The notes under the pieces: generated by a model
What the model was told of the DNA's origin: nothing
The model's database searches: none
What the model saw: the letters and a program-made list of their open reading frames with translations, nothing else
Part shown: piece by piece, positions 36,453 to 44,809 of the stretch
Numbering within the stretch: position 1 is the first letter of the stretch
Layout of the letters: each line of letters starts with the position of its first letter
Program-made: the position numbers and the translations under genes
Assembly: GCA_037200445.1 (NCBI GenBank)
Contig: JBBCGH010000001.1
Coordinates: 4,030,001-4,094,000 of the forward strand
Length of the DNA stretch: 64,000 nucleotides
From: Alphaproteobacteria bacterium
GTDB taxonomy: Bacteria; Pseudomonadota; Alphaproteobacteria; Rhizobiales; Xanthobacteraceae
Direction: 5' to 3'

Positions 36453-37349
36453 TCAAGCCTCGATGACGCCTTCCATCACGGTGACCGCGCTCCCGCCGAT
36501 CGAGGCGCCGGTCAGCTTGCCGCCGCCGATCTTGAGCGTCAGCTCGATCAGGCTTGGACGGCCCATTTCGTATCCCTGCTCCATGCGTACGAGATGGTCG
36601 CCGTCCTTGTAGCCGCCATGCGCGGCGAGATAGCCCGCGAACGCCGCCGCCGCCGAGCCGGTCGCGGGGTCTTCGGACACGCCCTGAAGCGGCGCGAACA
36701 TGCGCGTGTGGAACTGATGGCCGCCTTCGGCGGTCTCGCGGCAGACCATGTAGGCCGCCGCGTGCGCGTCGAAGCCGAAAGCTGCCTTCCAGTGCCCGGT
36801 CTCGACGCGGCAGCGCTTGATCGCATCGAGACCGCGCACCGGCACCACCGTGTAGGGCGCGCCCGCGGACCAGCGCGCGGCCTTCAGTCCGTCGAAGCCG
36901 ATGTCTCCGGCCCCGATGCCGAGCGCCGCCGCGATCGTCGCGTCGTCCGCCGGCGCGCCAACATTTTCCGGCAGCCGGGGAAGCCCGAATACCGCGCGGC
37001 CCTTGGCCGTCGCGGGCGTCACGTGGCACGGCACCGCGCCGATGTTGAGTCCGAGGATGAAATCGCGCGCCTGCGATCCGCCGTCGAGCAGCCCAAGCAG
37101 CACCGCCGTCCCCACCGTCGGATGACCCGCGAATGGCAATTCCGAGACCGGCGTGAAAATGCGGATGCGGGCGCGCTGCGAAGCCACTTCGGGCGGAAAC
37201 ACGAACACCGTCTCGGACAGGTCGAACTCGCGCGCGATCTGCTGCATCGCCACGGCATCGAGACCATCCGGCTCCAGCACCACGGCGAGCGGATTTCCCG
37301 CAAAGCGCTTGTCGGTGAACACGTCGAGCGTGACGAAACGGCGGCGCAT
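36453..37349 (-). CDS. PhzF family isomerase/epimerase
   Basis: 298-aa protein with two PhzF/DapF-like halves. The N terminus RRRFVTLDVFTDKRFAGNPLAVVL, the catalytic Glu in DLSETVFVFPP, GHPTVGTAVLL near residue 75 and the second-half DPATGSAAAAFAGYL are all diagnostic. Reaction in this branch unknown. It lies 9 nt after pdxY and is followed by the Nudix gene, all on the minus strand. Confidence 0.92.
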   Translation of the reverse strand: MRRRFVTLDVFTDKRFAGNPLAVVLEPDGLDAVAMQQIAREFDLSETVFVFPPEVASQRARIRIFTPVSELPFAGHPTVGTAVLLGLLDGGSQARDFILGLNIGAVPCHVTPATAKGRAVFGLPRLPENVGAPADDATIAAALGIGAGDIGFDGLKAARWSAGAPYTVVPVRGLDAIKRCRVETGHWKAAFGFDAHAAAYMVCRETAEGGHQFHTRMFAPLQGVSEDPATGSAAAAFAGYLAAHGGYKDGDHLVRMEQGYEMGRPSLIELTLKIGGGKLTGASIGGSAVTVMEGVIEA

Positions 37350-37358
37350 GATGACACC

Positions 37359-38207
37359 TCAAATTTTCTCGGCTTCGAAAAGCTGGCTTGGATTGACGAA
37401 TTCCTCCTGCGCCGCGACCAACAGGATTTCGCGCGATCCCACTTCGGCAGTGCGCTTGAGTACCCCAAAAATGGATGAGGTGGCGCACGCGAGCGCGTCC
37501 ATTGCCGAGCCGCTGCGCAGGTAATGCGCGAAGAACAACGCTGCGATCGCATCGCCCGCGCCATTCACCGAGATCGGCAGCTTGGGCGTGCGCACGCGGA
37601 AGCGGCCCGCGGCATCCGAGGCGACGAGGTCGATCGCGTCGGGCGGGGTTTCATCGGTATGCAGCGACGTCACCAGGATCGCCTTCGGTCCGAGCGCGTG
37701 CAGGGCGTCGATCGCCGCCAGCGCGTCGCGCCGCATCGCGCTGGTGCGACGGGTCAAATGGTCGAGCTCGAACTGGTTCGGCGTCACCACGTCCGCCGCC
37801 GACACCGCGTGTACACGCATGAATTCCGGGATGCCGGCCTTGACGAACACATCGCGGCCCACGTCGCCGATCACCGGATCGCAGCAATAGCGCGCCTTGG
37901 GATTCGCCGCTTTCACCCGCGCGACCGCGTCAAGGATCGCGACGCCGGTCTCGGCCGAGCCCATGTAGCCGGAGAGCACGCCGTCGCACTGGCCGAGCAC
38001 GCCGCGCTCCGAAATGCCCTGCACCAGCTCGGTGATCAGGCCCGCGTCGAACACGCGGCCGGTCCAGCCGCCATAGCCGGTGTGGTTGGAGAACTGCACC
38101 GTGTGAATCGGCCAGACCTCGACGCCGATCCGCTGCAGCGGAAACGTCGCGGCGGCATTGCCGACGTGGCCGTAGGCGACGTGCGACTGGATCGAGAGGA
38201 TGTTCAT
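37359..38207 (-). CDS. pdxY: Pyridoxal kinase PdxY
   Basis: Phosphorylates pyridoxal to PLP in the salvage path, 282 aa. The start MNILSIQSHVAYGHVGNAAA is canonical, and the substrate region TVQFSNHTGYGGWTG, the YCCDPVIGDVGRDVFV loop and the catalytic VNGAGDAIAALFFAHYL follow. An alternative ATG 9 nt upstream exists. It precedes phzF with a 9-nt gap. Confidence 0.92.
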   Translation of the reverse strand: MNILSIQSHVAYGHVGNAAATFPLQRIGVEVWPIHTVQFSNHTGYGGWTGRVFDAGLITELVQGISERGVLGQCDGVLSGYMGSAETGVAILDAVARVKAANPKARYCCDPVIGDVGRDVFVKAGIPEFMRVHAVSAADVVTPNQFELDHLTRRTSAMRRDALAAIDALHALGPKAILVTSLHTDETPPDAIDLVASDAAGRFRVRTPKLPISVNGAGDAIAALFFAHYLRSGSAMDALACATSSIFGVLKRTAEVGSREILLVAAQEEFVNPSQLFEAEKI

Positions 38208-38225
38208 GGGTGCCACAAACAGGAA

Positions 38226-38251
38226 GCGGCGGGAACCTTAGTCCCCGCCGC
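38226..38251 (-). terminator. Hairpin after NMT1-type binding-protein gene
   Basis: Perfect 8-bp inverted repeat GCGGCGGG / CCCGCCGC with a 10-nt loop in the gap between the binding-protein stop and pdxY. It has no clear U-run. Confidence 0.5.
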
Positions 38252-38300
38252 GCCAAATGCTCCAACCGTTTTTCGTGATCGCGGCGATCAGCGGCCTTGA

Positions 38301-39317
38301 TCACATGCCCTTGGCGGCCGCCTCGACGAACCGGTTGGTATAGGTCTTCGACAGGTCGATATTCGCCTTGGCGATCTCGGGCACGGACTGGCTGAATACC
38401 GCAAGCACGGCCTGCGCGCCCTTCGGGTCCATGAGGCCCGTCTGCGAATACATCGGGATCGTGTTCTTCAGCGCCGCCAGATAGAGCGCCTTGTCGGCGC
38501 CGACGAAATCTTCCGGCATCTTGGCCATGATCTCTTCCGGCGTGTGCGAATGGATCCACTTCAGCGTGGCGAGGATCGCGTTGGTCAGCTTCTGCACCGT
38601 CGCCTCGTTCTTGGCGATCCAGTCGGCGCGTGTATAGAGCGCGCCGCCGGGATATTCGCCGCCGAAAATATCGAGCGTGTCCTTCTGCGTCCGCACATCG
38701 GCAAGGATCTTGAAGTCCTTGAACTTGCTCTGCAGCAGCGTTGCCGCCGGATCGAGCATCACGGCGGCGTTCACCTTGCCGTGTTCCATGGCGGCCACCG
38801 CCGTTGCATCAAGACCGATGCCGACCACGCTGGCGGAGGTCGGGTCCATGCCGTTCTTCGCGAGCAGATATTTCAGGAAGAAATCGGTCGAAGAGCCCGG
38901 CGCCGAAACGCCGACGGCCTTGCCGGCAAGGTCCTTGATCGACTTGATGTCCTTGGTTTCGGGCGAGACCGCCAGAACCATGCCGGGATAGCGGTCATAG
39001 ACCACGAAGGACTGCAGGCTCTGGCCCTTGGCGGCCAGATTGACGCAGTGATCGTAGTAGCCCGAAACCACATCGGCCGAGCCGCCGATCACGGCTTGCA
39101 GCGCTTGGCTGCCACCCTTGAAATTGATCAGTTCGACCTCGAGCCCGGCCTTGTCGTATTCGCCGAGCTGCTTTGCCAGCACCGTCGGCAGGTAGCACAG
39201 GCACCCCGCCCCGCCGACCGCGATCGAGACCTTCTGCTTGCCCTGCGCCGCCGCAGCGCCGGTCAGGAGCGCGAGCGCGCCAAGCGCCGCAACCGCCCCT
39301 CGGATGAGTTTACGCAT
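38301..39317 (-). CDS. ABC transporter substrate-binding protein, NMT1/SsuA type
   Basis: 338-aa periplasmic protein. The signal peptide MRKLIRGAVAALGALALLTG ends near AAAAQ, and the mature part begins KVSIAVGGAGCLCYLPTVLA. Family motifs LEVELINFKGGSQALQAVIGG and SAPGSSTDFFLKYLLAKNG are clear. No permease or ATPase follows; the next genes are pdxY and phzF. In this superfamily ligands include nitrate, sulfonates and pyrimidine or thiamine precursors. The pdxY neighbour gives only a weak hint of a pyridine-type ligand. Confidence 0.87.
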   Translation of the reverse strand: MRKLIRGAVAALGALALLTGAAAAQGKQKVSIAVGGAGCLCYLPTVLAKQLGEYDKAGLEVELINFKGGSQALQAVIGGSADVVSGYYDHCVNLAAKGQSLQSFVVYDRYPGMVLAVSPETKDIKSIKDLAGKAVGVSAPGSSTDFFLKYLLAKNGMDPTSASVVGIGLDATAVAAMEHGKVNAAVMLDPAATLLQSKFKDFKILADVRTQKDTLDIFGGEYPGGALYTRADWIAKNEATVQKLTNAILATLKWIHSHTPEEIMAKMPEDFVGADKALYLAALKNTIPMYSQTGLMDPKGAQAVLAVFSQSVPEIAKANIDLSKTYTNRFVEAAAKGM

Positions 39318-39465
39318 GGGAGTTCCTCCGCGATTTTCCTTCGTCGCCGCCCCGCGAATTGGCGCGGACCATAGAGCAGCCATCCGGCTGTGCAAAGCCT
39401 CGCTAGACACTGCTGCGGCGCTTTGCTACAGCACGCCCCGCTTGTGCGGACGCCCTTCGGGCTCC

Positions 39466-39541
<76 letters not shown>

Positions 39542-39551
39542 CAAGCCTTTC

Positions 39552-39923
39552 TTAAGCTGCCCGATCCTGCCCCATCTTGATCAATGACTCGGCCGGGATG
39601 CCGAGACCCTCGTGCAGTTGCCGGATCATTTTCAACGTCAGGGGACGACGCCGATTCAACACCTCGTACACGCGATTGCGGCTGCCGATGAAAGGGATGA
39701 GATCGCGTGGCGCGAGGCCCTTCTGATCCATATGAAACTTGATCGCCTCCACCGGATCGGGAAGATCCAAGGGATAGTGCTTTTGCTCCCACGCCTCGAC
39801 GAGCGTGACCAGGATATCCAGCCGGTCCCCTTCAGGGGTGTCGCGCTTCGCTTTCATCAGCCCTTCAATTTCCTTGAGCGTACGACGATAGCCGCGATCG
39901 TTCTTGATTGGCTCTATTTCCAT
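39552..39923 (-). CDS. higA: HigA-type antitoxin, HTH transcriptional regulator
   Basis: 123-aa antitoxin and autorepressor. An N-terminal segment is followed by an XRE-like helix-turn-helix near residues 72-105 (GLAPRDLIPFIGSRNRVYEVLNRRRPL), typical of HigA proteins with a longer N terminus. It lies 10 nt downstream of the toxin gene, the toxin-first order normal for higBA. It should bind the palindrome in the higB promoter. Confidence 0.87.
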   Translation of the reverse strand: MEIEPIKNDRGYRRTLKEIEGLMKAKRDTPEGDRLDILVTLVEAWEQKHYPLDLPDPVEAIKFHMDQKGLAPRDLIPFIGSRNRVYEVLNRRRPLTLKMIRQLHEGLGIPAESLIKMGQDRAA

Positions 39924-39933
39924 GACCTTTGCC

Positions 39934-40236
39934 TCAGATCGTTTGCGCGTCGATTTGGTCGTACTGTCGGTGCGTGCCCACGAAACGAATGTACATCACG
40001 CGATACGGATAGTTGATCCACACCACGACACGGTACTTGTTGCCGGCGATGTTGAAGACGACCCGCCCATCCTTGAGCACGCTTGCGCTGCGGACAGCTC
40101 GTTTCACGTCCGCCGGGGTTGCCCAATCTGCCTTTCTTGCCTCCCGGTACCAGGCCATCAGCGGCTCGCGCGCGTCTGCATGGGCGGCGCTCCGATTGGC
40201 GAAGGCCTTCAGTGTACTGAGCGCTATGATCCTCAC
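39934..40236 (-). CDS. higB: HigB-type mRNA interferase toxin
   Basis: 100-aa RelE/ParE-superfamily toxin that cleaves mRNA on the ribosome. VRIIALSTLKAFANR at the start, PLMAWYREARKADW and the C-terminal VVWINYPYRVMYIRFVGTH match HigB. The start is the GTG at 40236. It lies only 6 nt after the predicted -10 box, so the message may be leaderless. The tRNA-Lys gene beside the pair is a common neighbour of mobile loci. Confidence 0.88.
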   Translation of the reverse strand: MRIIALSTLKAFANRSAAHADAREPLMAWYREARKADWATPADVKRAVRSASVLKDGRVVFNIAGNKYRVVVWINYPYRVMYIRFVGTHRQYDQIDAQTI

Positions 40237-40242
40237 CTTTCC

Positions 40243-40271
40243 ATTGTAGCATGGTCCCAGACTGGGACCAA
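40243..40271 (-). promoter_or_regulatory. higBA promoter with 19-bp palindromic operator
   Basis: On the minus strand TTGGTC, a 17-nt spacer and TACAAT (an extended -10, TGCTACAAT) form a good sigma-70 promoter. Nested in it is the perfect palindrome TGGTCCCAGACTGGGACCA (40252-40270), covering most of the -35 box and the spacer. Repressor binding there would block polymerase. Confidence 0.75.
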
Positions 40272-40362
40272 GGATGCCTGCTAGTGGCCCGCCCACCGCA
40301 AGCCTTTTCAGACCGGCGCGGGACCGACATCATGGGAACCATAACTCCATGAGGTTTGAGGC

Positions 40363-41829
40363 ATGCGCATCTTCACGGCGTCGCTTGCGACCGAAACGAA
40401 CTCGTTCTCGCCGATCCCGACCAGCCGCCAGAGCTACGAACAGACGCTCTATTTCCCGCCCGGCAAGCATCCCGACCGCGCCACCCATTGCACGGCGCCG
40501 CTCTTCGTCGCGCGGCGGCGCGCCAGGCAGGAAGGCTTCGAGCTGATCGAGGGCTCTTGCTTCTGGGCCGAGCCGTCCGGGCCGACGCTACAGGCGAGCT
40601 ACGAGAGCATGCGCGACGAGATCCTCGCGCAGTGCCGCGCCGCGATGCCGCTCGACGGCGTGCTCCTCGGCCTGCACGGCGCGATGGTGGCCTACGGCTA
40701 CGACGACTGCGAGGGCGACATCATCGCGCGCGTGCGCGAGATCGTGGGGCCGAAAGCCGTGATCAGCGTCGAGCTCGATCCGCACTGCCATCTTACCGAA
40801 CAACGCGTGCGCGGCGCCGATATCGTCATCCTCTACAAGGAATACCCGCACACGGATTTCCTCGAGCGCGGCGAGGAACTGGTCACGCTGACGGTCAAGG
40901 CGATCCGCCGCGACATCAGGCCCACCACCTCGCTCTACGACTGCGGCATGATCGACGTGTTCCCGACCTCGCGCGAGCCCGGGCGCGCCTTCGTGGAGAA
41001 GATGAAGAAGCTCGAGGGCCGCGACGGCGTGTTGTCCGTGTCGCTCGGACACGGCTTCACGCAGGGCGACGTGCCCGAGCAGGGCACGCGTGTGCTGGTC
41101 GTCACCGACAACGCCAAGGCGCGCGGCGACGCGCTGGCGCGTGAACTCGGCGAGGAGGTCCGCAAGAAACGCGGCACCTGGTATCCGCCCTATCTTTCCT
41201 ATGACGAGGCGATCACCGCCGCCTATGCGGAGCCGAAAGGTCCGGTCGTGGTCGCCGATCCGACCGACAATGCGGGCGGGGGCGCTGCCTCCGACAACAC
41301 CAACATCATCCGCCGCCTGATCGAGCGCGGGCTCACCGACGCGGCCGTCGGTCCGCTCTGGGATCCGGTCGCGGTCGCGTTCTGTCACGCCGCAGGCGTG
41401 GGCGAAACCATCCCGCTGCGCATCGGCGGCAAGACCGCGCCAAGCTCGGGCCTGCCGGTCGACGGCAACGCCACCATTCTGGGGCTTGTCAAGAACGGGG
41501 TGCAGAGCTTCGGCACCGCCAAGGTGAAGTTCGGCGACGGCGCCGGCGTTCGCATCGGCGGCGTCGACGTCGCGCTGATCGCGCACCGCACGCAGGCGCT
41601 CGGCACCGAAATCTTCAGCGCGGTCGGGATCGATCTTTCGACCAAACGCTATGTCGGCGTGAAGTCTACCAATCATTTCCATGCCGCCTATGCGCCGATC
41701 GCGACCAAGGTCCTGTATTGCGACGGCGAAGGCCCCTCGGCGCTCGATGCACGGAAGTATCCGTTCCAGAAGGCGCGCCGCACCATCTGGCCGCACGCGG
41801 AATTGCCCGAGGGACGCATGGTTGTGTGA
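40363..41829 (+). CDS. M81 family metallopeptidase (MlrC-like), copy 1
   Basis: 488-aa zinc peptidase of the microcystinase C family, probably cytoplasmic as no signal is seen. Conserved blocks are RIFTASLATETNSFSPIPT, LGLHGAMVAYGYDDCEGD, SVELDPHCHLTEQ, YKEYPHTDFLERGEE and the C-terminal ADPTDNAGGGAASDN. MlrC hydrolyses linearised microcystin peptides; in non-degraders the family acts on unknown small peptides or amides. It is followed by a family-5 binding protein, and the pair is repeated at 44810-47949. Confidence 0.9.
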   Translation: MRIFTASLATETNSFSPIPTSRQSYEQTLYFPPGKHPDRATHCTAPLFVARRRARQEGFELIEGSCFWAEPSGPTLQASYESMRDEILAQCRAAMPLDGVLLGLHGAMVAYGYDDCEGDIIARVREIVGPKAVISVELDPHCHLTEQRVRGADIVILYKEYPHTDFLERGEELVTLTVKAIRRDIRPTTSLYDCGMIDVFPTSREPGRAFVEKMKKLEGRDGVLSVSLGHGFTQGDVPEQGTRVLVVTDNAKARGDALARELGEEVRKKRGTWYPPYLSYDEAITAAYAEPKGPVVVADPTDNAGGGAASDNTNIIRRLIERGLTDAAVGPLWDPVAVAFCHAAGVGETIPLRIGGKTAPSSGLPVDGNATILGLVKNGVQSFGTAKVKFGDGAGVRIGGVDVALIAHRTQALGTEIFSAVGIDLSTKRYVGVKSTNHFHAAYAPIATKVLYCDGEGPSALDARKYPFQKARRTIWPHAELPEGRMVV

Positions 41830-41835
41830 TCCGTC

Positions 41836-41940
41836 ATGGCCGGGCTTGACCCGGCCATCCCGCTTAGGGTCGGATCGCCCTTCCCGCAATGTCGGGATCA
41901 CCGGATCTCGCCGCTGCGCGGCGGCCCGGTGATGACGAAA
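41836..41940. repeat. GGCCGGGCTTGACCCGGCC palindromic repeat
   Basis: CGTCATGGCCGGGCTTGACC with its complement, a central TCGGATC region, and a terminal GCCGCTGCGCGGCGGC hairpin followed by CCGGTGATGACG. It occupies the M81-binding protein gap. It belongs to the widespread GTCAT...ATGAC class, also seen at 55400-55496. Confidence 0.65.
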
Positions 41941-41958
41941 ACAGAGGGAGGACTTTTC

Positions 41959-43557
41959 ATGCGCACGACCCGCCGCCGCTTCGTGCAGAGCACGCTGGCC
42001 GCCACCGCGCTGTCCAGCATTCCAGGCATCACCCGCGCCGAGCCCGCGCGCAACCGCACCATCCGCGCCGTGATGCAGGGCGACCTGCGCTCGCTCGATC
42101 CGATCTGGACCACCGCGAACATCACCGCCTACCACGGTGCAATGATCTACGACACGCTCTTCGCGCTCGACGGCGACCAGAAGACCCAGCCGCAGATGGT
42201 CGGGAAGTTCGGGGTATCCGACGACAAACTCACCCACACCTTCGAGCTGCGCGACGGACTGAAATTCCATGACGGCGCCCCCGTCACGGCCGACGACGTC
42301 GTCGCCTCGATCCGCCGTTGGGCGGCGCGCGACGGCGGCGGGCAACACATGATGCTGCGCGTGAGGGACATCTCAAAGAAGGACGACAAGACCTTCGTGG
42401 TCGCGCTGAAGGAGCCCTACGGCCTGGTCGCCGACCTGTTCGCCAAGACCGCCACGCCGCTTTGCTACATCATGCCGAAGAAAGTGGCCGAGACCGACCC
42501 GAACCAGCAGATCACCGATTACACGGGCTCCGGCCCCTTCATCTACAACCGCAACGAAACACAGATGGGCCAGCGGTACATCTACGACCGCTTTCCGAAT
42601 TACGTCCCGCGCTCTGAACCCGCGACCGGCATGGCAGGCGGCAAGATCGCCAAGGTCGATCGCGTCATCTACGAGAACATGCCAGACTCGCAGACCGCGC
42701 TGCAGGCGCTCAAGGCCGGCGAGATCGACTTCTTCGAAATCCCGCCGATCGACCTGCTCGACACGCTGGAGGGCGATCCGGACATCAAGATCGAGGTGCT
42801 CAACAAGACCGGCAACTTCGGCATCATGCGGATCAATCATCTCTATCCGCCGTTCAACAACGTCGATGCCCGCAAGGCCCTGCTCTACCTGATCGACCAG
42901 GAAGAGTTCATGAAGGCCTCGTTCGGCAATCCGAAGTACTACCGCAAATGCGGCTCGAACTTCGCCTGCGGCACGCCGATGGAGAACGACGAGAACACGG
43001 CTTGGTTCAAGGAGGCGCCGAATCTCGCCAAGGCGAAGGAGCTGTTCGCCAAATCGGGCTACGACGGCAAGCCGGTGACGCTGCTGCACGCGACCAACAT
43101 CGACTTCATGAACAACTCCGCCCAGATCATGGCGCAGCGTCTGCGCGATATCGGCGTCAACGCGCAGCTCGCGACCTCCGACTGGGGCGGTGTGATCACG
43201 CGCCGCGCCGTGAAGGCGCCGCCGGATCAGGGCGGCTGGAACCTGTTCATCACCTGGTCGGGCGCGGCGTCGGTCGGCAACCCGATCGCGTTCGTTGGCC
43301 ATCAGACCAACGGCGAGAAAGGCTGGTTCGGCTGGCCGACCGACGAGACGCACGAGAAGCTGCGCGACAAATGGGCGGCCGCCGGCTCGCTCGACGAGCA
43401 GAAGGCGGTCGCGCGCGAGATGCAGAAGCACGACTGGGATTTCGTGCCGCATGTGTGGCTCGGCCAGTGGGCCTCGCCGGTCGCCTATCGCAAGAACCTG
43501 CGCGGCGTGCTGGCGCTGCCGGAAGTCATTCCGTTCTGGAATATCGAGAAGGTATAA
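41959..43557 (+). CDS. Family-5 (DppA/DdpA-type) ABC substrate-binding protein, copy 1
   Basis: 532-aa periplasmic peptide- or amide-binding protein. It has a Tat signal (RTTRRRFVQSTLAATALS) and the SBP_bac_5 start SLDPIWTTANITAYHGAM, then HTFELRDGLKFHDGAPVTADD near residue 90. The C terminus VLALPEVIPFWNIEKV is shared with the other three copies here. The start ATG 41959 has GGGAGG upstream. Ligand inferred to be the M81 peptidase substrate. Confidence 0.93.
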   Translation: MRTTRRRFVQSTLAATALSSIPGITRAEPARNRTIRAVMQGDLRSLDPIWTTANITAYHGAMIYDTLFALDGDQKTQPQMVGKFGVSDDKLTHTFELRDGLKFHDGAPVTADDVVASIRRWAARDGGGQHMMLRVRDISKKDDKTFVVALKEPYGLVADLFAKTATPLCYIMPKKVAETDPNQQITDYTGSGPFIYNRNETQMGQRYIYDRFPNYVPRSEPATGMAGGKIAKVDRVIYENMPDSQTALQALKAGEIDFFEIPPIDLLDTLEGDPDIKIEVLNKTGNFGIMRINHLYPPFNNVDARKALLYLIDQEEFMKASFGNPKYYRKCGSNFACGTPMENDENTAWFKEAPNLAKAKELFAKSGYDGKPVTLLHATNIDFMNNSAQIMAQRLRDIGVNAQLATSDWGGVITRRAVKAPPDQGGWNLFITWSGAASVGNPIAFVGHQTNGEKGWFGWPTDETHEKLRDKWAAAGSLDEQKAVAREMQKHDWDFVPHVWLGQWASPVAYRKNLRGVLALPEVIPFWNIEKV

Positions 43558-43565
43558 GGCGCGGC

Positions 43566-43591
43566 GCGCGAGCTACTCCGCGAGCTCGCGC
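43566..43591. terminator. Bidirectional hairpin between binding protein and tarD
   Basis: GCGCGAGCT / AGCTCGCGC, a perfect 9-bp inverted repeat with 8-nt loop between convergent genes, partly inside the last codons of the tartrate dehydratase gene. No T-run on either side. Confidence 0.45.
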
Positions 43592-44736
43592 ATCACCTTG
43601 ATCAGATCGGACTTGCCCTCGAAGCCGATGCCGGGGATGTCCGGCATTGTGATGAAGCTGTTCTCGACCCGCACGCTGTCCGGGAAGCCGCCGTATGGCT
43701 GGAACAGGTCCGGATAGCTCTCGTTGCCGCCGAGCCCGAGGCCCGCCGCGATGTTGAGCGACATCTGGTGGCCGCCGTGCGGAATGCAGCGGGCCGGCGA
43801 CCAACCGTACTGTTTGAGCACATCGAGCGTGCGCAGGTACTCGACCAGCCCGTAGGAGAGCGCGCAGTCAAACTGCAGCCAATCGCGATCCGGCCGCATC
43901 CCGCCGTGGCGCAGCAGGTTGCGGGCGTCCTGATGCGAAAACAGGTTCTCGCCCGTCGCCATCGGCCCCGGATAGAACTCGGCGAGCGCTGCTTGCAGCG
44001 CATAGTCGAGCGGATCGCCCGCCTCCTCGTACCAGAACAGCGGATAGTCGCGCAGCATCCTGGCGTAGGCGATCGCGGCTTCGAGATCGAAACGGCCGTT
44101 CGCATCGACCGCAAGCTGCGCATTCTTGCCGATCTCGGTGAGCACCGCTTCAATGCGGCGACGGTCTTCGGCGACCGATGCTCCGCCGATCTTCATCTTC
44201 ACCACGCTATAGCCGCGATCGAGATAGCCGCGCATCTCGGCGCGCAGCGCACTGTCGTCCTTGCCGGGATAGTAGTAGCCGCCCGCCGCATAGACGAAGA
44301 CCTTCGGGTTCGCGGCGCGCCTGCCGCGCTCCGCGAGCAACCGGAACAGCGGCTTGCCGGCAATCTTTGCCGTCGCGTCCCAGACCGCCATGTCGAGCGT
44401 GCCGACCGCGACCGAGCGCTCGCCGTGACCGCCCGGCTTTTCGTTGGTCATCATGGCGGCCCAGATCTTGTGCGGGTCGAGATTGTCGCCGGCCTCGTTC
44501 AGAAGGCTTTCCGGCTTCGCTTCGAGGATGCGGTCGCGGAAGCGCTCGCGAATGAGCCCGCCCTGCCCGTAGCGGCCGTTCGAGTTGAAGCCGTAGCCGA
44601 CGACGCGCCGCCCGTCGCGCTTCACGTCCGTGACGACCGCCACGAGACTCGCCGTCATCTTGGAGAAATCGATGTAGGCGTTGCGGATCGGCGACGCGAT
44701 CGGCTTGGTGACTTCGCAGACATCGACAATGCGCAT
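43573..44736 (-). CDS. tarD: D(-)-tartrate dehydratase, enolase superfamily
   Basis: Dehydrates D-tartrate to oxaloacetate with Mg2+; 387 aa. The sequence follows the characterised Bradyrhizobium enzyme closely as I recall it (RNAYIDFSKMT, GYGFNSNGRYGQGGLIRERF, NPKVFVYAAGGYYYPGKD). The catalytic KxK lysines are 180 and 182, metal ligands Asp211, Glu237 and Glu263, and the base His320 in PHGGHQ. It points against the flanking M81 and binding-protein modules, so it is a separate unit inserted between them. Confidence 0.93.
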   Translation of the reverse strand: MRIVDVCEVTKPIASPIRNAYIDFSKMTASLVAVVTDVKRDGRRVVGYGFNSNGRYGQGGLIRERFRDRILEAKPESLLNEAGDNLDPHKIWAAMMTNEKPGGHGERSVAVGTLDMAVWDATAKIAGKPLFRLLAERGRRAANPKVFVYAAGGYYYPGKDDSALRAEMRGYLDRGYSVVKMKIGGASVAEDRRRIEAVLTEIGKNAQLAVDANGRFDLEAAIAYARMLRDYPLFWYEEAGDPLDYALQAALAEFYPGPMATGENLFSHQDARNLLRHGGMRPDRDWLQFDCALSYGLVEYLRTLDVLKQYGWSPARCIPHGGHQMSLNIAAGLGLGGNESYPDLFQPYGGFPDSVRVENSFITMPDIPGIGFEGKSDLIKVMRELAE

Positions 44737-44809
44737 TTTCACTCTCCCGCCTACTCGTCCGCTGTTGGCACAGTTGCTACGCTGCGCCGGCAACGACGGA
44801 GTAACTTGA

